A stretch of 64,000 nucleotides of DNA from Chitinophaga polysaccharea (GTDB lineage: Bacteria > Bacteroidota > Bacteroidia > Chitinophagales > Chitinophagaceae). The stretch spans positions 434,001 through 498,000 of the forward strand of contig NZ_VIWO01000004.1 in the NCBI RefSeq assembly GCF_007829335.1, given 5' to 3'. The notes under the pieces were generated by a model, which had not been told where the DNA came from, ran no database searches, and was given only the letters and a program-made list of their open reading frames with translations. Every line of letters starts with the position of its first letter. The stretch's first letter is position 1. Of this stretch, positions 25,901 through 35,500 are shown in pieces. The translations under genes were made by a program, and so were the position numbers.

Positions 25901-26522
25901 CATTATGCACCTGGGAAGAATCGATAACCAGGTGAAGATCCGCGGCTACCGCATAGAACCGGGTGAAATCGAAAGAGTGATAGAAAAAAGCGGGATGATC
26001 AAACAAGTGGTGGTGATGACGAAAGCAGATCAGCACCAACAGCTGCAACTGGTGGCTTATGTAGTCGGGGCGGAGGATTTTGATAAAGACGAACTGTTGG
26101 GATACCTGAAGACAAAACTCCCGGAATATATGGTGCCGGCGCAGTGGGTAATATTAACGGAAATGCCGCTTTCCGCCAATGGAAAGATCGATAGGAAGGC
26201 GTTGCCGGAATCAATGATGGCTACTGTATCGACAGATTTATACGTAGCCCCCACTAATGAATTGGAGGAAAAACTGGCAGCTATCTGCGCCAGGCTGCTG
26301 GAAATAGAACGGGTAAGTATATACGATAACCTGTTTGAAATTGGCATGCATTCCCTGTTGATTATGCGCCTCGCAGCCACGGTTCATGAAGAATTTGGTA
26401 TGCAGGTATCGGTACGGACTTTCTTCCAGCTGACAACGATTGCAGCCCTAGCCAAATATATCGACATCAATAAAATGGTGGCTGTTACCCCCACTGCTAA
26501 ACAGAAAAAAATTATTCTATAA
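19935..26522 (+). CDS. Two-module NRPS, amino acid modules 3 and 4 (C-A-T-C-A-T)
   Basis: A 2195-residue NRPS with no E, MT or TE domain. Residues 1-62 look like a TubC-type N-terminal docking domain (ILEQAQDLGISLSLDGEELL), which would receive the C-terminus of the preceding synthase. Then C (from about 85, HHIAADGWS about 215), A (SGSTGQPKG about 692), T (GGHS about 1080), C (from 1141, HHISSDGWS about 1269), A (SGSTGLPKG about 1744) and T (GMHS about 2138). My reading of the pocket codes is DAIWMGGTF (Val/Ile type) and DIWELTADD, the same pair in the same order as modules 1 and 2 of the first synthase, but the first A domain here has no N-methyltransferase. It would thus repeat the dipeptide without the methyl group. 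The gene lies 39 bases after one synthase and 20 before the next, so it is translated from one operon mRNA. Confidence 0.93.
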   Translation: MPGFNLSEVVLILEQAQDLGISLSLDGEELLLKTDQQKQFPPSFLQTLKENKAQLVAYFKASAEATAITSVTEKIRATERRAGARIPLSFSQERLWFIDAMQGSVQYHVPAILRLTGMLNIAALEHALRNIIQRHEILRTVIKADQDGTWQEVATSDNWKMERINGATDEDDAALRAHIATLINKPFDLAWDYMLRAQLITLSKKEYILVLTMHHIAADGWSSAILIQELMEGYRAFTEKRDPVYTPLDIQYADYAVWQRNYLAGDVIEQKIAHWKNKLTGVAVAEMPADFERPATSSNKGAFLVFNIDNTLAASLRQLAQQEGATLYMVLLTAFKVLLHRYSGQDDICVGGAVAGRMRTELEPLIGFFVNTLALRTDLGGHPSFLSLLQRVKNTLLDAYEYEDAPFEKVVEAVVKERDMNRNPLFQSIFVLQNVPAIPALRIDEVVITEEPMIRNASLFDLTWIAEERPEGISIYLEYSTDLFLESTIRQMFSHYETLLASIVKNPAQAIGTLDMLNSSEKEQLIGTFNATAFPYPADKTIMALFDEQVALTPDAPALAFGNAQLTYRQLQEQSDKLAWYLRSKGVKEETMVPICMERSVQLIVGILAILKAGGAYVPIDPAYPSDRIRYMLEDTRSALILTNSAQLALLRKEVPDMEMLCVDEMMELLAATPIPVLVTSANPGSLAYIIYTSGSTGQPKGAMVTHRNVTSLARGGNFLEFNAADVLLSTGSPSFDATTIEYWGMLLNGGQLVLCPEQQLLDNQLLKQEIRRWGVTKMWFTASWFNQLVDDDIALFEGLNALMVGGEKLSEEHIQRFQAAHPATAVINGYGPTENTTFSLTWNIKAVVPGRSIPIGRPLGNRTAYILGAEGQLLPAGVPGELYVGGAGVSRGYLNQPALTAQKFVADPFSHMPDARLYRTGDLARWLPDGTVAYLGRIDDQVKIHGHRIEPGEIESILLQHPDIKQAVVLMQVNATGDKYLVAYLVPQGDVDKAAVTDYLKSRLPAYMIPAQLVSLEKIPLTSNGKADRKALRALEGDSLETAVYVAPANETEQQLLSIWERFLQRKEISTHANFFELGGHSLLASRVVTAIRSALQIELSVTRFFQYPTIAGMAAYLAGKDKTAGLPAITAGKRPSRVPLAFSQERLWFIDQMNGTVAYHVPLAIRLKGALDEGGLSHALHTIVNRHEALRTVIRQEHGVPYQEVLAADNWQLMLIHDKKYSTPEQLQAHLIDLVNAPFDLAKDYMLRADLIRLSADEHILLITLHHISSDGWSVTVLVNDMAELYNAYIEKRPAVLEPLHLQFADYAVWQRSIADSERLRKQLSYWEQQLQGVEVLQLPADFSRPAIQSTRGAVQRFTLDQALSQQLQQFSLQHDVTLFMTLLAAFKVLLYRYSGQEDICVGSSIAGRTQEEVAGIIGFFVNTLALRSDLSQHPSFLTLLQQVKQTTLAAYDHQEVPFEKVVEAVNAERDLSRTPLFQVLFELQNTPAVEQLQLGALTATQEDVKYNTAQFDLVVSMEEGPGGLMGYVEYVTDVFTEATITQLTTHFTQLLTTVITQPDTRINTLPLLTDAEQHQQLVTFNNTTVDFPHNSTFVDQFGLQAQRTPAAPALVMGDQVLTYASLEERSNQLAHYLQEAGIDDTSLVPVCLDRSPDMVIAILAIMKAGGAYLPVDPGYPEERMAYMLNDSKASWVISSSASKQKLENAGPVRIISLDEEQAIVSGYPVTALTVLPLPSQLAYVIYTSGSTGLPKGAMIEHAGMLNHLFAKVNDLKMDAASIVAFTAAFTFDISVWQMFAALLCGGHTVIYPTDTILQPMALMQAVEADKITILEVVPSYLSAILATVKGVSLPKLQYLLVTGETVPRQLLAEWFQHKNYRTIPVVNAYGPTEASDDITHHFMYETPEHSNVPLGKPIQNLHIHILDASRQLCPIGVAGEICVSGIGVGRGYLNRPELTAEKFVKDPFSENDTVRMYRTGDLGKWLPDGTIMHLGRIDNQVKIRGYRIEPGEIERVIEKSGMIKQVVVMTKADQHQQLQLVAYVVGAEDFDKDELLGYLKTKLPEYMVPAQWVILTEMPLSANGKIDRKALPESMMATVSTDLYVAPTNELEEKLAAICARLLEIERVSIYDNLFEIGMHSLLIMRLAATVHEEFGMQVSVRTFFQLTTIAALAKYIDINKMVAVTPTAKQKKIIL
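22000..22470 (+). repeat. A-domain core (Val/Ile-type code), copy 2 of duplicated bimodule
   Basis: Partner of the core at about 14150-14620. The protein is nearly identical across TGSPSFDATTIEYWGMLLNG and WFTASWFNQLVDDD, with many silent changes in the DNA. The following module cores (about 18540-19040 and 25150-25650, both DIWELTADD) are a matching pair, so the whole C-A-T-C-A-T unit is duplicated. Confidence 0.75.
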
Positions 26523-26542
26523 CCCTATTTTTTAAACTATTC

Positions 26543-29500
26543 ATGATGTTAGATTTTAATCTGAACGAAATAATCGATCTGTTAAAAGAGGCCAATGATA
26601 GCGGAATAAAAATATCCTGTGATAATGATAACTTATTGGTGGAAACGGATGAAGACAAAGAGATTGACGCCTATTTCCTCGATAGATTAAGGGATAATAA
26701 GCATTCACTGATAGCATATTTTAAGAAACATACCTCCGGCACACCGGACAAACATTTCTCAGGTAGCATAAAGGAAGCCAGGGGTAATGACTACGGAAGG
26801 GTGCCGTTGTCGTTCAGCCAGGACCGTTTATGGTTTATTCATCAGCTGGAAGGCAGTGTACAATACCATATTCCCGCCGCATTAAGATTGAAAGGAAAAC
26901 TGGATATAGGCGCGCTGAACTTTGCCTTGCGCACCGTGGTGAATCGCCACGAAGTACTGCGTACGGTGATACAGCTGGAAGATGGGCAGGCCTGGCAGCA
27001 GGTGTTGGAAAAAGACAAATGGGAACTGGATATCATTGACGGCACATCCGGCTATGAAGATCCTGCTGCTCTGCAAACGTTTATCGATGAGTTGGTGCAA
27101 AGGCCATTTGACCTGTTCCAGGATCATATGCTACGTGCTCATCTTGTAAGACTGGCGGCGGCGGAATACCTGCTGGTGCTGGTGATGCACCATATTGCCT
27201 CCGATGGCTGGTCTACTGCCATCCTGGTAAATGAATTGAATGAGGCATACACCGCCGCCGCCACGCATCGCGAGCCGGTGCTGAACCCACTGGATATCCA
27301 GTTTGCCGACTACGCCGTATGGCAGCGTAAATACCTGGCGGGCAATATGCTGGATAAACAGCTTTCATATTGGAAGAAGCAGCTGGATGGGGCTTCTTTA
27401 TTAAATCTGCCTACCGACTATGAACGCCCCGCAGTAAAGAGTACCCGGGGGGCTTTGGTATCCTTCCATATCAATCAGCAGTTGACAGAGCGGCTGCAGG
27501 AATTATCGCAGGAAAATGGCGCTACGCTGTACATGACGCTGTTGGCTGCTTTCAAGGTATTGCTATACCGTTATAGCGGGCAGGAAGATATCAGTATTGG
27601 CGGCGTGGTAGCTGGCAGGATGAGAACAGAAATGGAACGCCTGATTGGCTTTTTTGTGAATACATTGGTGTTACGTACCAACTTGGGTGGCAACCCGGCC
27701 TTCACCACGTTGCTGCAACAGGTGAAAAATACATTGCTGGATGCGTATGAGCACCAGGAAGTACCCTTTGAAAAAGTGGTGGAAGCGGTAATGGGAGAGC
27801 GGGATATCAGTAAAAATCCATTATTCCAGGTAGTTTTTGTATTGCAGAATGTGCCGCCTACCAAGGAGTTGAAGATGGGAGAAGTGGTGATGCAGGATGA
27901 GAAGATTATGCGTACCACCAGCCTGTTTGATCTGTCCTGGTCCATGGAGCAAGGTCCCGATGGCATTGATGTAGAAGTAGAATACTATGTAGATATCTTC
28001 AGTGAAGCTACCGTTCAGCGGATGGTACAGCATTTTCAGGTACTGCTGCAATCGGCCGTAGATAACCCGGCGCAACCTATCGGCATGCTGCATATGCTCA
28101 GTGAAGCCGAAGTGAATCAATTACTGGTATCATTCAATGATACAGCTACGCTCTATCCTTCCGCTGAAAGCGTGGTGTCTATTTTTGAGGGACAGGTAGC
28201 CCGTTCTCCAGAAGCGCCGGCAGTTACGTTCGGTAAGCGGCAGCTTAGCTATAAGGAGCTGGACGAACAGGCCAACCAGGTAGCCAACTACCTGGCGGAG
28301 CAGGGGATTCAGCCTGGTAATACGATTGCGTTGTTGTCGCGACGCGGCATAGAAATGATTGTTGGTATCTTAGGCATTCTTAAAAGCGGCAATGCCTATG
28401 CGCCTTTTCATACGGCCTACCCGGCAGATCGCTTGCATGGCATGATGGAAGACGCCGGCATCACCACGCTGTTATATACCAGCAAGGAGTTGTTCAACGC
28501 ATCGGGGATGGATCAGTTTACGCCAGGCCTGGATATCAACGCCGCACGTAAAAGTGCCCTAACGCCGCCGGGCATACGAACCGGCAGCGATGCCTGCATC
28601 AACGTGATGTATACCTCCGGTACCACTGGGACTCCCAAAGGTATTGCTATCACCAATAAGAATATTATTAACCTAGCCTTCGACCGTGGCGCCACCGCAG
28701 TACTACCCGGTGACCGGTTGCTTCAATGTTCCAATTACGCATTTGATGGCACCACCTTCGATATTTACAGCGCGCTGCTCAATGGCGCCTGCTTATGCAT
28801 GGTGGATGACGACGCAGCCATAGATGTATTTGAATTATCAAGGATCATCGCGGCAGAGAAAATAACCATCGCACTTTTCCCAACCGCCTTATTCCACAAC
28901 TTTATCGATAACCAGGTTTCCGGGCTGAAACCGATGCGGAAAATTTTGTTCGGCGGCGAAAAAGCCTCCCTGCCCCACCTGGAAAAAGCCCTGGCAGTGC
29001 TGGGACCAGGGAAACTCGTAAACATGTACGGTCCCACCGAAATAACCGTGGCAGCTACGTGTTACGAAGTAAATGACGTAAGCGGGAAATTATCTGTTCC
29101 CATTGGGTCGCCTATGGCCAATACCAGCATCCGTATACTGGATGAAAATAAGCAGCTGGTACCGATAGGGGTAAGCGGAGAACTTTATGTAGGCGGCGAT
29201 GGCGTTTCACTGGGTTATGTAAACAGAGCTGATTTAACGGCAGAGAAATATGTAACGCTGGAAAATGCGCCTGGGCGTTGGTACCGCACCGGCGATAAAG
29301 CCCGCTGGCTACCAGACGGCACCATTGCTTACGCAGGAAGAATCGACGACCAGGTGAAGATCCGGGGCTACCGTATTGAACCCGGAGAAATAGAACGCGC
29401 ACTAAACAACCTTCCGGAAGTAGCCGATAGTTGCGTAGTGGTAAAACAGCAATCTACCGGCGAAAAAAGACTGGTAAGTTATTATATCCCCGAACAGGAA

Positions 29501-32500
29501 GCCGTGCAGCAAAAAGAGTATGAGCTGTCACAGTCGCAGATCGCCAGCTGGAGAGCCTTATACGATACTGCTTACAGCAAGACAGACGAGATAGAAGACC
29601 TCGATGAAGAGTTCAACATTACCGGCTGGAACGACAGCTTCACCGGCGGGCCTATTCCTGCTGAAAATATGCAGCAATGGGTAGATGATGTTACCCGCCT
29701 GATCATAGCACTGCAACCCAAAAGGGTGTTGGAAATAGGATCGGGTACCGGGTTGATCTATTACCCGATTGCCGATCATATAGACCGTTATATCGGGACC
29801 GACTTCTCCCGCGTGTCGGTAGAACAGATCCTGCGTCGCATCGCCAAAGGCGAGCGCCGTTACCCGGATACGGAAATGAAGTTATGTGCGGCACACGAAA
29901 TTATCCTGGAAGAGAAAGAAGAGATTGACCTGGTGATACTCAACTCCATTGTGCAGTATTTTCCAGGAGCCGCTTACATGACCGATGTATTGGCAAAAGC
30001 CATTTCCCTGCTGAAGGGTAAAGGCCGCATTGTAGTAGGCGACGTCCGTGACCTGCGTTTGCTGCCTGCTTTCAAACGCCGCCTGCAACTGGATAAATTG
30101 CACGATAAAACCAGTGTACGTGAGTTGGAATGGAGTGTAGAACAGGAGGTGTTAAGGGAAGAAGAGTTGTGTTTTTCCCCTGCCTATTTTTACCATCTGC
30201 AAACACGTTTCCCGGAAATCACCCACGTGGAAATTGTATGGAAGCAAGGTGATTATATCAATGAGTTGAGCCTTTACCGTTATACCGTGATCATGCATGT
30301 GGGCATTGAAAAACCGGTATTGCAGCCGGAGTGGCAGCCATGGGACAGTATTGCCGATAAAAGCAGTATCATTGACCAGTTAATAAACCGTATCCCGGTG
30401 ATCGCCTTACAGGACGTACCAGGACATCGGGTATGGAGAGAACGCATGCTGGATCATGCGCTGAAAAACAACCTGTTCGGTAATGTAGGCGACCTATCGG
30501 CCTATATCAGCGCGCCGGATGCAGTAACGCATACCGTTAATGAAATATTGGCGGAGGCAACAGCTGCTGGCTACACCTACCGCTTCCTGCTGGATGAAGA
30601 TCCCCTGAAAGTAAACCTGCTGATAGAACGGGATCGCTTTGATGGTTTTGTAGAGCAATCCTATAGCAATAGCATCAGTTTTACAGACCTGGTGAAGACA
30701 AACATCCCACTGTTTACCGATATCTGTGAATCATTGCAGAAAGGCATCAAACAGCAACTGCTGGAGCGCCTGCCGGAGTACATGGTGCCGGCGGATTTTA
30801 TAGCCTTGCAACAGTTGCCGCTAACCGGTAATGGCAAGGTAGACCGTAAGTTCCTGGCTGCATGGGAAGACATACAACGTAAACGACTGATTAACTACGT
30901 AGCCCCCACCAATGAAACAGAACAGCGGCTGGCTGATATCTGGCAGCACCTGCTGGGAATGGACCGTGTAGGTATACAGGATAACTTCTTTGAATTAGGT
31001 GGTCACTCATTACTTGCTACACGCGTGGTGTCCGCGGTTCGTAAGGAATTGGATGTGGAGTTGACAGTAAAAGACTTCTTCATTTATCCCACCATTGCGT
31101 TGCTGGCAGCATACCTGCTCCAACAGGAAAAAGGTTCAGCTTTGCCGCCGTTGATCGCTGGTCCGCGACCTGCCAACATTCCGCTGTCTTTCAGCCAGGA
31201 GCGGTTGTGGTTTATCGATCAATTACAGGGCACCGTGCCTTACCATATGCCGGTAATACTACGCTTGCATGGTAACCTCGACGTAGCAGGCCTGGAATAT
31301 GCGCTCCGCAACGTGGTAAATGGGCATGAAGTATTACGTACCGTTATTACGCCAAAAGATGGCGTGGCCTGGCAGCACGTCATGGATAAAGACCAGTGGC
31401 AACTCAGCATCGTGCCACAAACTCCCGGACTGGCCGATGAAGCCACCCTGAAACAGGTATTAAGCACCCTGGCAGATACGCCATTTGACCTGTGCCGCGA
31501 TCATATGCTGAGAGCGCATCTGCTGCCGTTATCGGCCCATGAGCATTTGCTCTTGCTCACCATCCACCATATTGCCTGCGATGGTTGGTCAATATCCATC
31601 CTGGTAAAAGAGCTGGTGGAACTGTACCGCGCCTACGCAGAAAAACGAGCGCCCATACTGGAGAAACCAGAAATTCAATATGCCGATTATGCCTTGTGGC
31701 AGCGCAATAGTTTTGACGGAGCCATCCTGGAGGAGAAAATGGCCTACTGGAACCGGCAATTGCACCACGTACTTCCGTTAGACCTGCCCACAGACTATCC
31801 ACGACCCGCTGTACAGCAGTTTAATGGCGCCATTAGCTGGTTCCATATCGACCAGGAATTAGCTCAACAGCTGCAACTGTTGTCAAAAGAACAAGGCGTT
31901 ACCCTGTTTATGACTTTGTTAACCACTTTCCAGGTGTTGCTGCAACGCTACAGTGGCCAGGATGATATTTGTGTGGGCTCACCGGTATCCGGCAGAACAC
32001 AGCAGGAAACGGAAGGGCTGATAGGCTTCTTCCTGAATACGGTGACATTGAGAACAGATCTCAGCGATAATCCGTCTTTCAGCGTTCTGCTGCAACAGGT
32101 GAAAAATACGACACTGGATGCTTATGAACACCAGCAGGTGCCTTTTGAAAAGATAGTAGAACAGCTGGTGAAGGATCGGGATATGAGCCGTAGCCCGCTG
32201 TTCCAGGCCATGTTTGTATTGCAGAATACACCACCTGTGCCGGAGTTATTATTGGGTGATCTGCACCTGGCATATGAAGAAGTACCTCATAAAACTACCT
32301 TGTGCGACATCACCATTTCTTTGGAAGAGCAGCCCGATGGTATCCGCGGGTACGCCGAATATTGCACTGATTTGTTTAGCGCCGACAGGATTAAACAAAT
32401 GATGAAGCATTTCGAGCAATTGCTGCGTTCCATCGTCCAGGCACCGGCTGCGCAGATCAATACCCTGCGGATTACTACTCCGGCAGAAGAAGAGCAGCTG

Positions 32501-35500
32501 CAGGCAGCATTCAATAGCCAGGTAGCAGACTATCCAAGGAACAAAACAATTATCGACCTTTTCGACCGGCAGGTACTGCTCACACCAGATGCAGTAGCAG
32601 TAGTGTTTGAATCTACGCAGCTCACTTATCATGAACTGAATAGCCGGGCTAACCAGCTCGCGCATTATTTAAGAAAGCTGGGCGTTCGGGAAGATGCACT
32701 GGTACCGGTATTCATGGAACGCGGTGAACAAATGATCATCGCCATGCTGGGCATTCTCAAGGCTGGCGGCGCTTATGTTCCCATCGATCCCGAATATCCG
32801 CAGGAAAGGGTCAGGTTTATGCTAACAGATACCGGTGCGCAATACATTGTGACTAACAGTGAAAGTGCCCATTTACTCGAGGTGGAAGCATCCGTTGCCG
32901 TAGTATCGCTGGACAGTGATCAGCATATCCTGGAAGAATTCCCGAAAGATAATCCAGAAAGCTTCGTCCATCCGCATCACCTGGCGTATGTGATCTATAC
33001 CTCCGGTTCTACCGGTCAGCCGAAAGGCGTGTTGCTGGAGCATTACAACGTAGTGCGGTTATTTGAAACCGATACGCCGCTGTATGATTTCGACAGTAAC
33101 GACGTATGGACCATGTTCCATTCCATGTGTTTCGACTTTTCCGTATGGGAAATGTATGGCGCTCTATTCTACGGCGGCCGCCTGGTAATTGTATCAAAAC
33201 AGGTGGCCAGGGATGCTGCCCTGTTCGGGCAGCTGTTGCTAGCTGAAGGTGTAACAGTACTCAATCAAACACCGGCTGCCTTCTATGTATTGCAGGAATA
33301 CCTGGTGGCTAATGCGCCAACGGTGCCTGTCAGGTACGTGATATTTGGAGGAGAAGCGTTGAACCCGGTGATGATAAAGCCATGGAAAGAATTGTATCCG
33401 TCTTGCAAGATGGTGAACATGTACGGTATTACGGAAACCACTGTGCATGTAACTTACCAGGAGATAGGTACCGCACATCTGCAAAGCAGCAGCAGTATTA
33501 TAGGTAAAGCGATCCCTACACTGGGTCTCTATATCCTCGACGCCAACATGCACTTATCGCCGGTAGGCGTGCCGGGCGAATTGTATGTTTCCGGCGCTGG
33601 TTTGGCGCGGGGATACCTGAACCGCGAAGTATTAACCAAAGAACGTTTCTTGCCAAACCCATTCAGCAATGACGCAGACTACAACCGCCTGTATAAAACC
33701 GGCGACCAGGCCCGCTGGCTGGCCGACGGCAATATCGAATACCTGGGTCGTATAGACCAGCAGGTGAAGATCCGCGGATACCGTATAGAACTGGGAGAAA
33801 TCGAAAACGTATTATTGCAGAGTGGCCTGGTAAAACAGGTGGTGGTAGTAGCTGCAAATGATAGTACCGGCAGTAAAATACTGGCCGCCTATATTGTTTC
33901 GGAAACACGCTTCGATCGCGAACAGCTAATTGGCGTGCTGAAGCAGCGGTTACCGGACTATATGATACCGGCCTTGTTTATTACGTTAGATAAGATGCCT
34001 TTAACCTCCAACGGAAAAGTGGACAGGAAGGCATTACCGGATATACACGCCAGCGCGCCGGCTACCCATGAATATGTAGCCCCACGCAATGAAATGGAAC
34101 AGTTACTGGCCGATGTTTGGCAGGAACTACTGCAGCTGCCACGGGTAGGTATATACGATAATTTCTTCGAACTGGGAGGGCACTCGTTGCTGTCGATGCG
34201 CATGGTAGCGGTACTGCGGAAAAAAATAGCCGTGGAGCTCACCGTCAGGTCCATATTCCTGTACCCGGAAATTCATCAGCTGGCCGCCTTTTTAGCCGGA
34301 CAAGCCACGCAAACATTCCTACCTGCGGTGAAAGCCGGCAAACGACCCGCACGCATTCCGCTGTCCTTCAGCCAGGAGCGTCTCTGGTTTATTGACCAGC
34401 TGGAAGGAAGTGTGCAGTATCATGTACCAGCAGTATTGCGGCTTCGCGGATCGCTGGATATCGATGCGCTGTCAACGGCCCTGCGCAGTGTGGTCAACCG
34501 CCATGAAATATTACGAACGGTGATCCGGCAAAATGATGGCCGCGGTTACCAGTACATACTGGATGAAAATAAATGGACATTAAACATCACTGATCTGGCC
34601 GCCTATAAAGAAGATCCTGCTGCGTTGCAAACCTTTATAAAATCCATCATCGATGTACCGTTTGATTTGTCAACCGACCATATGCTGCGGGCCGACCTCG
34701 TAGTACTGGGAGCTGATGAACATATCCTGGTCATCACCACGCACCACATTGCCTCTGATGCCTGGTCTACGGGTATCCTGGTAAAAGAGCTGGTGGCATT
34801 TTATATGGCCGCTTCTACCGGCACAACAGTACTCCTGGATAAAATGGAGCTTCAGTATGCAGATTATGCCATTTGGCAAAGAACCTATATCACCGGCGAT
34901 GTTCTGGATAAACAACTGGCTTACTGGAAAGAAAACCTGGCAGGCATCACCCCGTTGAACCTGCCGCTGGACTACCCAAGGCCACCGGTGAGAAGCACCA
35001 GGGGAGGAGCAATTAGCTTCCAGTTGCCTGCTGAGCTGACCGCACAGCTGCATCAATTGAGCCGGCAGGAAGGCGTGAGCCTGTTTATGACCCTGTTCAC
35101 CGCCTTTAATGTAATGCTGTACCGTTACAGTGGCCAGGAAGATATCTGCGTAGGCAGCCCGATAGCGGGTAGAACCCAACAGGAAATAGAAGGACTCATC
35201 GGCTTCTTCATCAATATGCTGGCACTGCGGGTAGATCTGCGGGATAACCCTTCCTTCCGCGCGCTGCTGCAACAGGTAAAACAAACAACATTGCAGGCCT
35301 TTGAACACCAGGAAGTACCATTTGAAAAAATCGTAGACCAGGTGGTAGTGGACAATGACAGGAGCCACCGGCCCGTATTCCAGGTAGTATTCGGCTTGCA
35401 GAATAACATCAATCAACCAGATCTTCAATTCGGCGATATCGTTTTATCAGAAGAAACGGTAGAACATACGTCTGCCAAATTTGACCTGGTATTCAGCATG

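Noticed and set aside
34670..35428. Minus-strand frame of 252 residues under the third synthase
   Set aside because: It lies opposite an intact C domain with all motifs and resembles no protein family.
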